A DNA stretch of 28,696 bases, from IMG/VR virus record IMGVR_UViG_3300020390_000013, positions 1-28,696 of that record; one strand, given 5' to 3'. The notes under the pieces are model-generated. The model ran no database searches and was not told the DNA's origin. It saw only the letters and a list, made by a program, of their open reading frames with translations. The position numbers and the translations under genes are program-made. This document shows, piece by piece, positions 1-6,822 of the stretch (positions are counted from its first letter, which is position 1; the number at the start of each line of letters is the position of its first letter). This DNA is from a virus.

Positions 1-103
1 CGCGCGAGCCGAGCGGCGTGGTGAGGATGTCGCCGACGGATTGCCGGATATCGGCGATTTCGTCGGTGAGCGCGTGGCCGGTGTGGCGGTCCATGCCGGT
101 CAT
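1..103 (-). CDS. W: Baseplate wedge protein gpW (gp25-like), N-terminal fragment
   Basis: Only the first 34 residues lie in the window; the gene runs off the left edge. The ATG overlaps the stop of the preceding V gene as ATGA. The visible peptide starts MTGMDRHTGHALTD and contains IRQSVGDILTTPLGSR, the N-terminal signature of the P2 gpW / T4 gp25 family: a helix followed by the 'ILTTPLGSR' segment. In P2-like phages this protein forms the inner baseplate wedge and lies directly after V, as here. A second in-frame ATG three codons in could also start it. The identification rests on this short motif and on gene order. Confidence 0.85.
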   Translation of the reverse strand, partial: MTGMDRHTGHALTDEIADIRQSVGDILTTPLGSR

Positions 104-810
104 GCGACGGTGCCGGTGCTGCTGCCGCCGGACTGCACGCCGGTATGGCGGTGCGTGCTGTCGATGGTTTTGCCGTTGTGGGTCATCGGCGCGGCGAAAT
201 CGGTCGCCTGCTTGAACGCGACCGGGCTGTTGAACGTGACGCTGTGGCCGCCGGCGCCGGTGAATGCGCCGTTGAGTTGCAGGTTGCCGTTGATGGTGGT
301 GGTGGGCGCGGTGATATCGGCGCCGCCGGCCGCGTTGAGCGTGGCGCGGGCGGGCGTGCTGGCGTCGATGCCGGCCTGGGCGGTAGCAGCGATTTTGCCG
401 CCGGCGGTGACGGTGACGTCGGTTGTCGCGTCCAGCGTGGCGCTGCCGGGGATGGTGGCTTGCAGGTGGTGCGCGGCGTGGTCGTATTCGATTGTGGCGC
501 CGTCGGGGTAGACGCGGCGGTTTAGATCCGGGCTGCCAGACGGTGCGGGGTTTGCGTCGCTGAATAGGCCGGTGAGCACGATGCCGTTGGCCGGGTCGCC
601 GGCGGGGCTGAAGAGCATGCATTGCTCGCCGATGGTGGGCGGGTCCCAGTCGCGCGTGGTGCCGGCGCGGCGTTCGAGCCAGGGCAGCCAGGCGGTTTGC
701 AGGTTGCCGTCGCTAAACCGAACGCGCGCGGCGGCATGGTCGACGTCGGCGATGGTGCCGACGCGAATGAGGTTGTGCAGCAGGCGGGCGAGTTCGGCGG
801 CGCTGTTCAT
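100..810 (-). CDS. V: Baseplate assembly protein V / tail spike tip (gpV)
   Basis: 236 residues. The N-terminal half has the gpV OB-fold type sequence (RVGTIADVDHAAARVRFSDG... WLPWLERRAG). The C-terminal part (about 120-215) is rich in short beta repeats (TIPGSATLDA, DVTVTAGGKIAA), as expected of a trimeric beta-helix. Near the end an HxH motif (H220, H222) matches the histidines that hold iron at the needle tip in P2 gpV. It forms the membrane-piercing spike under the baseplate. It is the first gene of its transcription unit: a predicted late promoter fills the gap to S. No clear Shine-Dalgarno precedes the ATG, consistent with a very short leader. Confidence 0.95.
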   Translation of the reverse strand: MNSAAELARLLHNLIRVGTIADVDHAAARVRFSDGNLQTAWLPWLERRAGTTRDWDPPTIGEQCMLFSPAGDPANGIVLTGLFSDANPAPSGSPDLNRRVYPDGATIEYDHAAHHLQATIPGSATLDATTDVTVTAGGKIAATAQAGIDASTPARATLNAAGGADITAPTTTINGNLQLNGAFTGAGGHSVTFNSPVAFKQATDFAAPMTHNGKTIDSTHRHTGVQSGGSSTGTVA

Positions 811-879
811 GCTGCCAATGCTGACGCGCGCGCGCGCGAATTCGCAGGCGGGCGGCGTGTGGCGCGGCGGCGTTACACG
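811..879 (-). promoter_or_regulatory. Predicted late promoter for V with Ogr-type activator palindrome
   Basis: The 24-bp palindrome at 856-879 has arms CGTGT and ACACG around 14 bp; read inward it is TGT-N14-ACA. A copy with 17 of 20 matching bases over TGT...ACA lies upstream of P (7711-7734). After the site come exactly 32 bp and then GTCAGCAT (825-818), and the V ATG follows 7 bp later; the P site has the same 32 bp and the same GTCAGCAT. If GTCAGCAT holds the -10 element, the site is centred near -55. That is where P2 Ogr binds its TGT-N12-ACA site, as I recall it. No -35 hexamer is visible. The background is GC-repetitive, so the inner match alone is weak; the spacing and second motif make the case. 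Confidence 0.68.
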
Positions 880-1338
880 CTAGGGCTCGGCGAGGTGGTT
901 GATGATGCGGTCGCGGATGGATTCGCGGGTAGTGCGGCGAAAGCCGAGCAGCCGGCGCTCGGGGTATTCGACGGTGGTGCCGTCGGCGTTGACGGTGTCG
1001 CGCTGGCCGTATTGATGCACGCGGGCGATGCGCGCGGCGTTGCCGGTGAAGGATACGAGCGCTTCGTTGGGCGTGCCCTTGGCTTTGAGATAGCGCGGCA
1101 AGCGGATTTTGCGAAACATGGCGCGGCGGCGAATGCTGCCGGCGGCTTCTCGGCCGCGCTGGCGCTTGCGCGGGGCGAATGCGCTGCCGTCGGGGTTGCG
1201 CTGGGCCTTGATGTCTGCCACGCGTTCGCGGCGCAGGTCGCGGGCGACGTCGCGGGCCAGGCGGCGGCGCTGGGAGGGCTCGAGCTTGCGAATGAGCGGG
1301 CCGAGCCAGTCCTCTAGCGCTTCGAGGTTGTCGCTCAT
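880..1338 (-). CDS. S: Tail completion protein S (phage virion morphogenesis protein)
   Basis: 152 residues from an ATG that overlaps the stop of R (ATGA). A longer reading to 1371 exists, but MSDNLEALEDWLGPLIRKL is the typical family start. The sequence matches the P2 gpS / virion morphogenesis family: an N-terminal helix, a basic stretch (RRRLARDVARDLRRERVADIKAQRNPDGSAFAPRK) and a C-terminal part ending in a PERRLLGF-type segment before the last helix. The protein helps to complete the tail and join it to the head. It is the last gene of the O-to-S operon; the V promoter palindrome begins right at its stop codon. Confidence 0.92.
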   Translation of the reverse strand: MSDNLEALEDWLGPLIRKLEPSQRRRLARDVARDLRRERVADIKAQRNPDGSAFAPRKRQRGREAAGSIRRRAMFRKIRLPRYLKAKGTPNEALVSFTGNAARIARVHQYGQRDTVNADGTTVEYPERRLLGFRRTTRESIRDRIINHLAEP

Positions 1339-1844
1339 CGCGCGGTGGTGGGTTCGCTCTGGGCGGGCCATTCGGCGACCAGGCGGTATTGGTCGTCGTC
1401 TACGTGGTTCCAGACGTAGAGCTGCCAGTTTTGCGGGCCGCAGGCGTCGGCGTCGCCGTAGTCGTGCATGAGGTGCGTGGCTTCGATGCGGCCGGTGGCG
1501 CAGTCGGTTTTTGCGATGACGCGCTCGGTGATCTGGATATCAAGCTCGAGATCGACGGTTTCATGGTCGATCACCAGGATTTCGAAGCGCAGCCCGTCGT
1601 TGGGGTCCAGATCCGGCTCGAAGCGGTTGAGCCATTGGAGCACGGGCAGGATGACGGCGTCCGGCTCGCCGACGTAGTCGGTTAGGACCAGGCGCACGGT
1701 GGCGTGGTATTCGTGCGTGAGCGCGGGGCCGCGGTTGAATTCGATGCGGCCGTCGTCGACGAACGTGAGCAAGCGGTCGGGGTCGCGCCTTAGCTGCGGC
1801 ACGGCGGCGATAATGTGCGCGCGCAGGGCGTGGAGTTTTTTCAT
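1335..1844 (-). CDS. R: Tail completion protein R
   Basis: 169 residues. The start MKKLHALRAHI followed by a Pro-Gln-Leu-Arg segment and DRLLTFVDDGRIEFN is characteristic of P2 gpR (Phage_tail_R family). The C-terminal region has several aromatic residues (NWQLYVWNHVDDD). It acts with gpS in tail completion, and R-S order is as in P2. The start overlaps the preceding stop by four bases (1841-1844), and its own stop overlaps the S start the same way. Confidence 0.93.
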   Translation of the reverse strand: MKKLHALRAHIIAAVPQLRRDPDRLLTFVDDGRIEFNRGPALTHEYHATVRLVLTDYVGEPDAVILPVLQWLNRFEPDLDPNDGLRFEILVIDHETVDLELDIQITERVIAKTDCATGRIEATHLMHDYGDADACGPQNWQLYVWNHVDDDQYRLVAEWPAQSEPTTAR

Positions 1845-2272
1845 GCGGAACCGTAGGTTACGAGCATGTTCTTAGGCAGTATCGCGCGTTGCTCGAGGCG
1901 GTATTGATCCGGCGGCACGGGGTTGGGCGGCGGCAGGCGCAGGGCGCTGGAGAGCACGAGTGATTCAATGATGGGGCGTTCGTAGAGCTCGGGCAGCCAA
2001 ACGGCATCGCTGGCGCGGCGCTGCATGCGGTCTTCCCAGATGGCCAGGCGGGTTTCGACGGTGGTCATGCGGTTGCGCAGGGCGTCGCGTTCGTCGCTGG
2101 CGACGGTAATCATGGCCAGCGCGCGCTCGGCGTTGCGTGTGTTTTCGGCTACGGCGTCGCGCAGGGCGCTGGCGCCGTAGATCAGCGTCAGGCAGAGCGC
2201 AGCAAGCAGAGTTGCGAGCACGGATGCCCAGAACGATTTGAGTTGAAACGTGACGACGTTGCTATTGCTCAT
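1841..2272 (-). CDS. Membrane-anchored coiled-coil protein, candidate inner-membrane spanin
   Basis: 143 residues. There is one N-terminal hydrophobic segment (about 12-33, FWASVLATLLAALCLTLIYGA). It is followed by a long charged helix with heptad character (about 36-85) and a proline-rich C-terminal third (PPPNPVPPDQYRL). A single N-terminal anchor with a periplasmic coiled coil is the layout of Rz/LysB inner spanins. The position between the holin-lipoprotein pair and R is where P2 has lysB/lysC. Its start overlaps the lipoprotein gene by 11 bases. Sequence similarity to named spanins is not evident by eye, so it could be another lysis or tail accessory protein. Confidence 0.5.
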   Translation of the reverse strand: MSNSNVVTFQLKSFWASVLATLLAALCLTLIYGASALRDAVAENTRNAERALAMITVASDERDALRNRMTTVETRLAIWEDRMQRRASDAVWLPELYERPIIESLVLSSALRLPPPNPVPPDQYRLEQRAILPKNMLVTYGSA

Positions 2273-2660
2273 GAGTTAGCCGTTGCAGTTCAGCCCCGAA
2301 GGCGTCGGACAGGTCGCGATATTGCTCGGCACATTGGAGCTTGACGCGCATTTCGCGTTCGCGAGCGAACGCCATGCGCTCGAGCGTGATGGTGCCGTGG
2401 TCATTGAGCCAGGATTCGCGCGTGTCGATGGTTTGTCCGGCGTAGGGCGCTACGGTTTTGCGCAGACGCGCGGCGATGCGGGCGCGCTCGCTGGCGCGGA
2501 TCGCGGCTTCGGCGGCGCGGGCCTTGGCTCGCTCGGCATTCGCGCCGTCGGCGTGCCCTGCTTCGTACATTTGCAGGGCGCTGACCGGCGGCGGCGCGTC
2601 GCCGGGCGGTGCGGCGGTGCAGGCTGCGAGCAGTAGGCAAACGAGCAGCAGCGCGCGCAT
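2262..2660 (-). CDS. Small lipoprotein, candidate outer-membrane spanin / lysis accessory protein
   Basis: 132 residues starting MRALLLVCLLLAAC. The lipobox L11-A-A-C14 after a short hydrophobic stretch predicts a lipoprotein cleaved before Cys14. A Pro/Ala-rich linker (15-27) leads into a long Ala/Arg/Glu-rich helix (about 32-75) and a C-terminal helix. It starts two bases before the holin stop and overlaps the membrane-anchored coiled-coil gene that follows. A lipoprotein paired with a single-anchor membrane protein right after a holin suggests a two-component spanin, but the order is the reverse of Rz/Rz1 and the protein is longer than usual Rz1 proteins. Longer upstream starts in this frame lack a signal sequence and were rejected. 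Confidence 0.6.
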   Translation of the reverse strand: MRALLLVCLLLAACTAAPPGDAPPPVSALQMYEAGHADGANAERAKARAAEAAIRASERARIAARLRKTVAPYAGQTIDTRESWLNDHGTITLERMAFAREREMRVKLQCAEQYRDLSDAFGAELQRLTHEQ

Positions 2661-2661
2661 A

Positions 2662-3138
2662 TCAACCCTTGCGCTTGGCGCCGGCGGATTCACGCGAGGA
2701 GCCGAAACGCTCGATCGCGGCTTTGGCGATATCGCCCATGTGCGGCGCGGCGAAGTAAAAACCAAGGATCAGCATCATGGCGCCGTTCATCTCGTAGGCG
2801 CGTTCGCCGATGATCTGGGCGGCGGCTTGGAGGTTTTCGGTCATGATTTTGCCGGTCCAGACCGCGGCAAACGAGAGCGCGGTGGTGACGGCGTACATGA
2901 ACAGCCATACAACGGTGACGATGAGCGCGATGAGGCGGCGTGCGAGGTTCTGGCCCTGGGTGGCCTGCATCCATTGCACAACCATGCCGCGCGCTTCGGC
3001 GCGGTCTTTCGCGGCGGCTTCGTTCTTTTCCTGCTCGGTGTAGACGAGCGAGTCCAGGCCGTTCTTAACGCCGTCGACAATGCCGGTCAGCGCTTTTTCG
3101 GTGCCGAAAATCTTGCCGAGGGTGGACATTCCGAGCAT
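2662..3138 (-). CDS. Holin of the three-transmembrane (GTA-type) family
   Basis: 158 residues. An N-terminal amphipathic part (TLGKIFGTEKALTGIVDGVKNGLDSLVYTEQEKNEA) precedes a charged helix. Two clear membrane segments follow, about 69-94 (LIALIVTVVWLFMYAVTTALSFAAVW) and 119-133 (GAMMLILGFYFAAPHMG). The 'YTxQEK' region, the central WLFMYAV stretch and the LGFYFAxPHMG end recall holins of the 3TM / gene-transfer-agent family. It would permeabilise the inner membrane so that the endolysin reaches the cell wall. GAGG lies at good spacing before ATG 3138; an in-frame ATG three codons later is an alternative start and could give a dual-start product. Confidence 0.8.
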   Translation of the reverse strand: MLGMSTLGKIFGTEKALTGIVDGVKNGLDSLVYTEQEKNEAAAKDRAEARGMVVQWMQATQGQNLARRLIALIVTVVWLFMYAVTTALSFAAVWTGKIMTENLQAAAQIIGERAYEMNGAMMLILGFYFAAPHMGDIAKAAIERFGSSRESAGAKRKG

Positions 3139-3140
3139 GG

Positions 3141-3218
3141 CTAGGCCTCGATGCGGTGGAGCACGGCGCCGACCAGCGGCGAGAGTGCGAGTAGTAGTAG
3201 TTCTATGAGGTGACGCAT
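3141..3218 (-). CDS. Possible 25-residue hydrophobic microprotein between endolysin and holin
   Basis: The gap between the endolysin stop and the holin start holds a complete ATG-to-TAG reading frame of 25 codons, MRHLIELLLLALSPLVGAVLHRIEA. It is nearly all hydrophobic and could span the membrane once. Its 3' end supplies the GAGG ribosome site of the holin, so translation of the two could be coupled. No good Shine-Dalgarno of its own is visible and I recognise no family. It could be a holin modulator, or simply spacer sequence. Confidence 0.4.
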   Translation of the reverse strand: MRHLIELLLLALSPLVGAVLHRIEA

Positions 3219-3223
3219 GGCGA

Positions 3224-4054
3224 TCAGGCGGCGTGGGCGATCAGCCGGCTATGACGACGGTAGGCCGTGGCCATGCGGGTGTGATAGCCGTGTTCGGCAT
3301 AGGCGCTGCCGTTGTAGATGCGCGCGAAGGTGTCGAAGTCGAGCGCTTGGAGGGCGCGGTGCAGGCGGTCGTCGGTCTGGATGAAGCGCACGAAGGCGTC
3401 CAGGTGGGCCGGCTCGCCCGTTTGCATGGCTTGGACATAGGCGCGCACGCTGGCGTAGCCGAGCCGCTGCCAGTGGTAGCCCATGATCTGAAACGCGCCC
3501 CAGCTGCAGGATTCGAACGCGCTGTTGGCGTCGATGGCCATGGCGTGGTGTAACCGGGTGTATTCGGCCGCCCCGCCCTTGTAGCCGCCCCGGCGCGTGT
3601 TGACGAGGCTGGGTGCCTGCTGCATGGCAAGCGCCGCGTTGAGTCCATGGCTCACGAGCTGCCGATGCATGACATGGCGTTCGTAGAGAATCACCGGGCT
3701 GGCGCTGCCGGGGAGGAATCCGCGGCCGCGGGATTCGACATCGTTGACGGCCATGATGCCGGCGAGCTCGACATCAAGCGTGAGCGCGGCTTCGTTCAGG
3801 TCGCTTTGGCGCAGCGTGGCGGGCAGCGGATTGCCGGCCAATGCGTGGCGTGTCTTGGGGCCGGCGAGGCCGTCGACTACGAGATTTTGGGCGCGCTGAT
3901 AGGCGCGCACGGCGGCTTCGGTGTCGTCGCCGAACCAGCCGTCATCTTCACCTGCGGCGAGGTGGCCGGCGGCGATCAGCGTTTGCTGGAGCTGTTCGAC
4001 GGCTTCGCCGACGTCGCCGTTGCGCAATACGTTTTCGGGCTGGATCAGGTCCAT
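3224..4054 (-). CDS. Endolysin: peptidoglycan-binding domain plus N-acetylmuramidase
   Basis: 276 residues from ATG 4054, which overlaps the end of X by 10 bases; the much longer upstream reading is a shadow of L and X. Residues about 11-72 are a PG_binding_1 domain (NGDVGEAVEQLQQTL ... DGWFGDDTEAAVRAYQ ... DGLAGPKTRHAL). Residues about 85-276 are an N-acetylmuramidase (DUF3380 type), with the likely catalytic glutamate E107 in NDVESRGRGF and the family motif SWGAFQIMGYHW. It cuts the glycan strands of peptidoglycan at lysis. There is no signal or signal-arrest sequence, so it should depend on the holin just downstream. Confidence 0.95.
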   Translation of the reverse strand: MDLIQPENVLRNGDVGEAVEQLQQTLIAAGHLAAGEDDGWFGDDTEAAVRAYQRAQNLVVDGLAGPKTRHALAGNPLPATLRQSDLNEAALTLDVELAGIMAVNDVESRGRGFLPGSASPVILYERHVMHRQLVSHGLNAALAMQQAPSLVNTRRGGYKGGAAEYTRLHHAMAIDANSAFESCSWGAFQIMGYHWQRLGYASVRAYVQAMQTGEPAHLDAFVRFIQTDDRLHRALQALDFDTFARIYNGSAYAEHGYHTRMATAYRRHSRLIAHAA

Positions 4055-4257
4055 AGTTGCACCATTTTCTGTTCGGGCTCGGCGGCGATATCGGGCAACG
4101 TGACGGGCGTGCCCTGCGGTAGACGCGGGCCGTGGTCGGCGAGGCCGTGGTTTTCGGCCAGGGCGAGCGTTTGCTCGGTGACGCCGGCGGTGCGGCCGAA
4201 TTCGCGGTAGCAAATTTCGTCCACGGTGTCGTGTTGCTGGGCACGCACGACACGCAC
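4045..4257 (-). CDS. X: Tail protein X (LysM-like)
   Basis: 70 residues. It starts at GTG 4257, whose first base is the last base of the L stop (TAGTG). The sequence RAQQHDTVDEICYREFGRTAGVTEQTLALAENHGLADHGPRLPQGTPVTLPDI is a textbook P2 gpX / Phage_tail_X protein. A LysM-like fold of this type is a small structural part of the tail. The order L-X-endolysin is as in P2. Confidence 0.95.
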   Translation of the reverse strand: MRVVRAQQHDTVDEICYREFGRTAGVTEQTLALAENHGLADHGPRLPQGTPVTLPDIAAEPEQKMVQLWT

Positions 4258-4727
4258 TAGATAAGCTCCACGGTGGTGTGCGTGCGGCCTTCGATATCGG
4301 CAATGGCGTTCATGGCGTCGCGGCGGTAGTCGTCGGCGGCGGCGTCGCGCACTTCGCCGCGGTGTTCGCCGGTGCTGCGGGTGGCGTAGTCGCGGTAGCG
4401 CTCCATGATGTCGGCCTGGGCGAACGCATAGACGGCGCGCACGTACAGCGCGGGGTAGTGCTCGACGGTTTGCCAGCGTTCGCGCGGAATTTTTGCGGCG
4501 GCGTCGATGCCCTGCGCTTCTTGCCGGGCTTGGAATTCGGCGAGCAGGCCGTTGACGTTGGCCATGGCGGACAGCAGCGCGCGGCGTACGCGGCGGTCGG
4601 TGATGTCGTGGCCGATGCGTTCGTCGTCGCGAAAGTCGGCGATGTCGAGCGCGGGCCAGAAGCCGTTGTTTTCGATGGGGGCGGCCGGCGTTTCGCTGCT
4701 GGGGCTATTGGTGGCGACGAACGACAT
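4257..4727 (-). CDS. L: Head completion/stabilisation protein L
   Basis: 156 residues. NNGFWPALDIADFRDDERIGHDITDRRVRRALLSAMANVNGLLAEFQ is the hallmark opening of the P2 gpL family; a YVRAVYAFAQADIMERYRDYATR helix and a C-terminal VELI follow. It finishes the filled capsid before tail joining. A 114-bp gap with a strong hairpin separates it from M. The stop overlaps the X start. Confidence 0.95.
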   Translation of the reverse strand: MSFVATNSPSSETPAAPIENNGFWPALDIADFRDDERIGHDITDRRVRRALLSAMANVNGLLAEFQARQEAQGIDAAAKIPRERWQTVEHYPALYVRAVYAFAQADIMERYRDYATRSTGEHRGEVRDAAADDYRRDAMNAIADIEGRTHTTVELI

Positions 4728-4746
4728 GCGCGGGCCTCAAGGGGTT

Positions 4747-4807
4747 GCGGGGGTGGGCGCAGCCGCCGCGCGGCGGGAGAAGACCGGCTGCGGCTGCGCG
4801 CCCCCGC
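4747..4807 (-). repeat. Large GC-rich hairpin in the M-L intergenic gap
   Basis: 4747-4766 and 4790-4807 can pair. The inner 10 bp (GCGCAGCCGC with GCGGCTGCGC) and the outer 7 bp (GCGGGGG with CCCCCGC) are perfect, separated by a 3x1 internal loop; the apical loop is 23 nt and GC-rich. There is no run of U after it in either direction, so it is not a typical intrinsic terminator. It sits just after the M stop inside the late operon. It may act as an mRNA stabiliser or processing site that sets expression of M relative to L. Confidence 0.6.
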
Positions 4808-4841
4808 GACGTCGCGGTGCGACTCGGGTACGGGCGCGGCG

Positions 4842-5699
4842 CTAGGCGCTGCCCCCGGTGTTGGGGTTGTTGGGCTCGTTGGCGGGCTTGGCCTGCTGGG
4901 GCTTGCCGTCGGCGGTGCTGGGCTGCGCCTGCTTGGCGGTGGCGGTGTCCGGCTGGCCGGCGGCGCCCTGCGGCTGGCCCTGTTGCTGGGCCTGGCCTTC
5001 GTCTTTCGCTTCGGCTTCGGCCTTGGCGATGGCGCGCTCGAGCTTTTCGATGTCCTTTTTCACGCCGACCTGGCTGTTGAGCTCGAGGGCGCGCTTGAGG
5101 TGGTGGACGGCTTCGGCGTCGTGACCGCCCTTGGCGCGCAGGGCGTAGCCCCAGGCTTTGTGCAGCTTGGCGCGCACCTGGTCGTGCATGTCGTGGCGTG
5201 CGGTGAGCGTGCCGGCCGTCGCGGCGTGCTCGGCCAGCGCGTTGGCGACTGCCTGCCCTTCGGGCGTAGTCGGGTCGATCGCGTTGACCTGGCCGAGGAT
5301 GGTTTCGGCGGTTTGCTCGGCGACGATGGCGGCGGTGGTCCGCTCGTAGCGGTCGGGCGCGTCGAGGCCGTGGCGCAGGGCGTAGCCGGCGATATCGAGC
5401 CCGCCGGCGAGGTCGCCGATATCGAAGCGCCAGACCATGATCGTCATGAGCACGGTATCGTTGCCGCCGGCGTCGGATTCGAGCACGCCGGCGACGTAGT
5501 CGGTGTACTTGGGTACGATTTCGTCGCGCTTGAGATCGATTTTGCGCTCGATGGACTGCACCTTCTTGAGACGGCGATAGTCTTCGTGCAGGGCGGCGCC
5601 CATGAGGTCGGCCTGCTCGGTGGCCTGGCGGTTGGCGGCGAGGCCGGTACCGGCGTTGGCTGCGGTCATGCGCTGGCGATGGCGGCGTGCGAGGCTCAT
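4842..5699 (-). CDS. M: Terminase small (endonuclease) subunit M
   Basis: 285 residues. The N-terminal part (MSLARRHRQRM ... ANRQATEQADLMGAALHEDYRRLKKVQSIERKIDLKRDEIVPKYTDYV) and the middle (MTIMVWRFDIGDLAGGLDIAGYALRHGL) are diagnostic of P2 gpM. The C-terminal tail (about 235-285) is a low-complexity Gln/Ala/Pro stretch. With gpP it makes the cohesive-end cuts at cos during packaging. A good ribosome site (AGGA) precedes ATG 5699. It sits between N and L, as in P2. Confidence 0.95.
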   Translation of the reverse strand: MSLARRHRQRMTAANAGTGLAANRQATEQADLMGAALHEDYRRLKKVQSIERKIDLKRDEIVPKYTDYVAGVLESDAGGNDTVLMTIMVWRFDIGDLAGGLDIAGYALRHGLDAPDRYERTTAAIVAEQTAETILGQVNAIDPTTPEGQAVANALAEHAATAGTLTARHDMHDQVRAKLHKAWGYALRAKGGHDAEAVHHLKRALELNSQVGVKKDIEKLERAIAKAEAEAKDEGQAQQQGQPQGAAGQPDTATAKQAQPSTADGKPQQAKPANEPNNPNTGGSA

Positions 5700-5743
5700 G
5701 GGCGTGTCCTGGTGTGAATGGCGGCGCGGTGCGGCGGCGCGGC

Positions 5744-6760
5744 TTAGGCCGCGTCGCCCGGCATCTCGATGTTTTCGATGAGGCAGCCGTACCCGTAGTC
5801 TTCGACGACATACGCGTCGTTGGACGATTCGAAGTTAGCGACGCGCTTGCGCTCGGGCTGGTCGACAATCCGACGGCGCCGGCTGCCGCGCTGCCAGTAT
5901 CGGGAGAGGTTGGCTGGGTCGGTAATGAGAATCGAGCGATCCGGCACGAACGGCACGCGGGCGGCGGCTTTGCCGCCGATCTGCGACTGATTGATGATCG
6001 TCTGCAGCGCGCGGTGTTCGGTGGGCTGCTCCCATTCGTTGATGAGCGGCAGGTATTTGTCGGCCATGAGCTTGCGGCCGACGATGACGACCAGGTCGGT
6101 GGATTCCCGATACCAGGGCTCGATCAGCTCATTGACGGCGTCGTATACGAGCGCGTCGAGGTTGGCATAATCGCCGCCGGCGCCGATGGAGATTTTCCCG
6201 GCGGTGGCGCCTTCGGACAGCACCCGGCCCGGCGCGTTGTTGCGGTACTGCTGGAGCCAGCCGATGTTGACGTCCTGCAGCAGCGGGTTTGCGAGGCGAT
6301 CGGTTTCTGTTGCGGCGTGGGTGCCGTTGAAACCGATCATGAGCATGTCGAGCGCCTGCTGTTTGATGATTGCGTTACGCAGGCGCGTCTGAAAATCGGG
6401 GAACTTGCTCCAGGCGTCGAGCGTGGCCCAGCGGACGTGGGTGTCGTACTCGGTGGATTCGCACTGGTACTTGTCGTTATCCAGCGCATGCACGTCACGG
6501 GGCTTGCGGTCGTTCTGGTTGACGTCCGTGCGGCCGGCGATCGGGCCGGAGACGCCAATTTTGACCTTCTCGCCGACGATGTCGTCGACGCCGATGGAAT
6601 TGGTGCGCGCAAGGAACGCATCGGTTTCCTGAATTTTGGATTCGAGCGTCTGCTGCACCGTAGGTTCGACGGCGAACGTCTGCCCCGCGCTTTGCATGCC
6701 GTTGAGCGTGGCGACACGGTCGGCGAATCGGTTGAGGGCGATGCGGGTATCGTTGCGCAT
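5744..6760 (-). CDS. N: Major capsid protein N
   Basis: 338 residues. MRNDTRIALNRFADRVATLNG, the segment PISGRTD-like 'GPIAGRTDVNQNDRKPRDVHALDNDKYQCESTEYD' and 'MIGFNGTHAATETD' near the middle are the conserved blocks of P2 gpN. It is the HK97-fold shell protein; in P2 it is matured by N-terminal cleavage by the gpO protease. It is followed by M after a 44-bp gap. Confidence 0.97.
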   Translation of the reverse strand: MRNDTRIALNRFADRVATLNGMQSAGQTFAVEPTVQQTLESKIQETDAFLARTNSIGVDDIVGEKVKIGVSGPIAGRTDVNQNDRKPRDVHALDNDKYQCESTEYDTHVRWATLDAWSKFPDFQTRLRNAIIKQQALDMLMIGFNGTHAATETDRLANPLLQDVNIGWLQQYRNNAPGRVLSEGATAGKISIGAGGDYANLDALVYDAVNELIEPWYRESTDLVVIVGRKLMADKYLPLINEWEQPTEHRALQTIINQSQIGGKAAARVPFVPDRSILITDPANLSRYWQRGSRRRRIVDQPERKRVANFESSNDAYVVEDYGYGCLIENIEMPGDAA

Positions 6761-6822
6761 GGGGCGTTGTCTCGTGCTGTCTTTCGGTGCGGTCGGGCGC
6801 GGTGCGTTCTGTTATTGGCGGT

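Noticed and set aside
2450-2665. Proline- and cysteine-containing frame embedded in the lipoprotein gene, reminiscent of Rz1
   Set aside because: The N-terminus is too short and too polar for a lipoprotein signal, and the Pro/Arg content follows from the GC-rich alternative frame.
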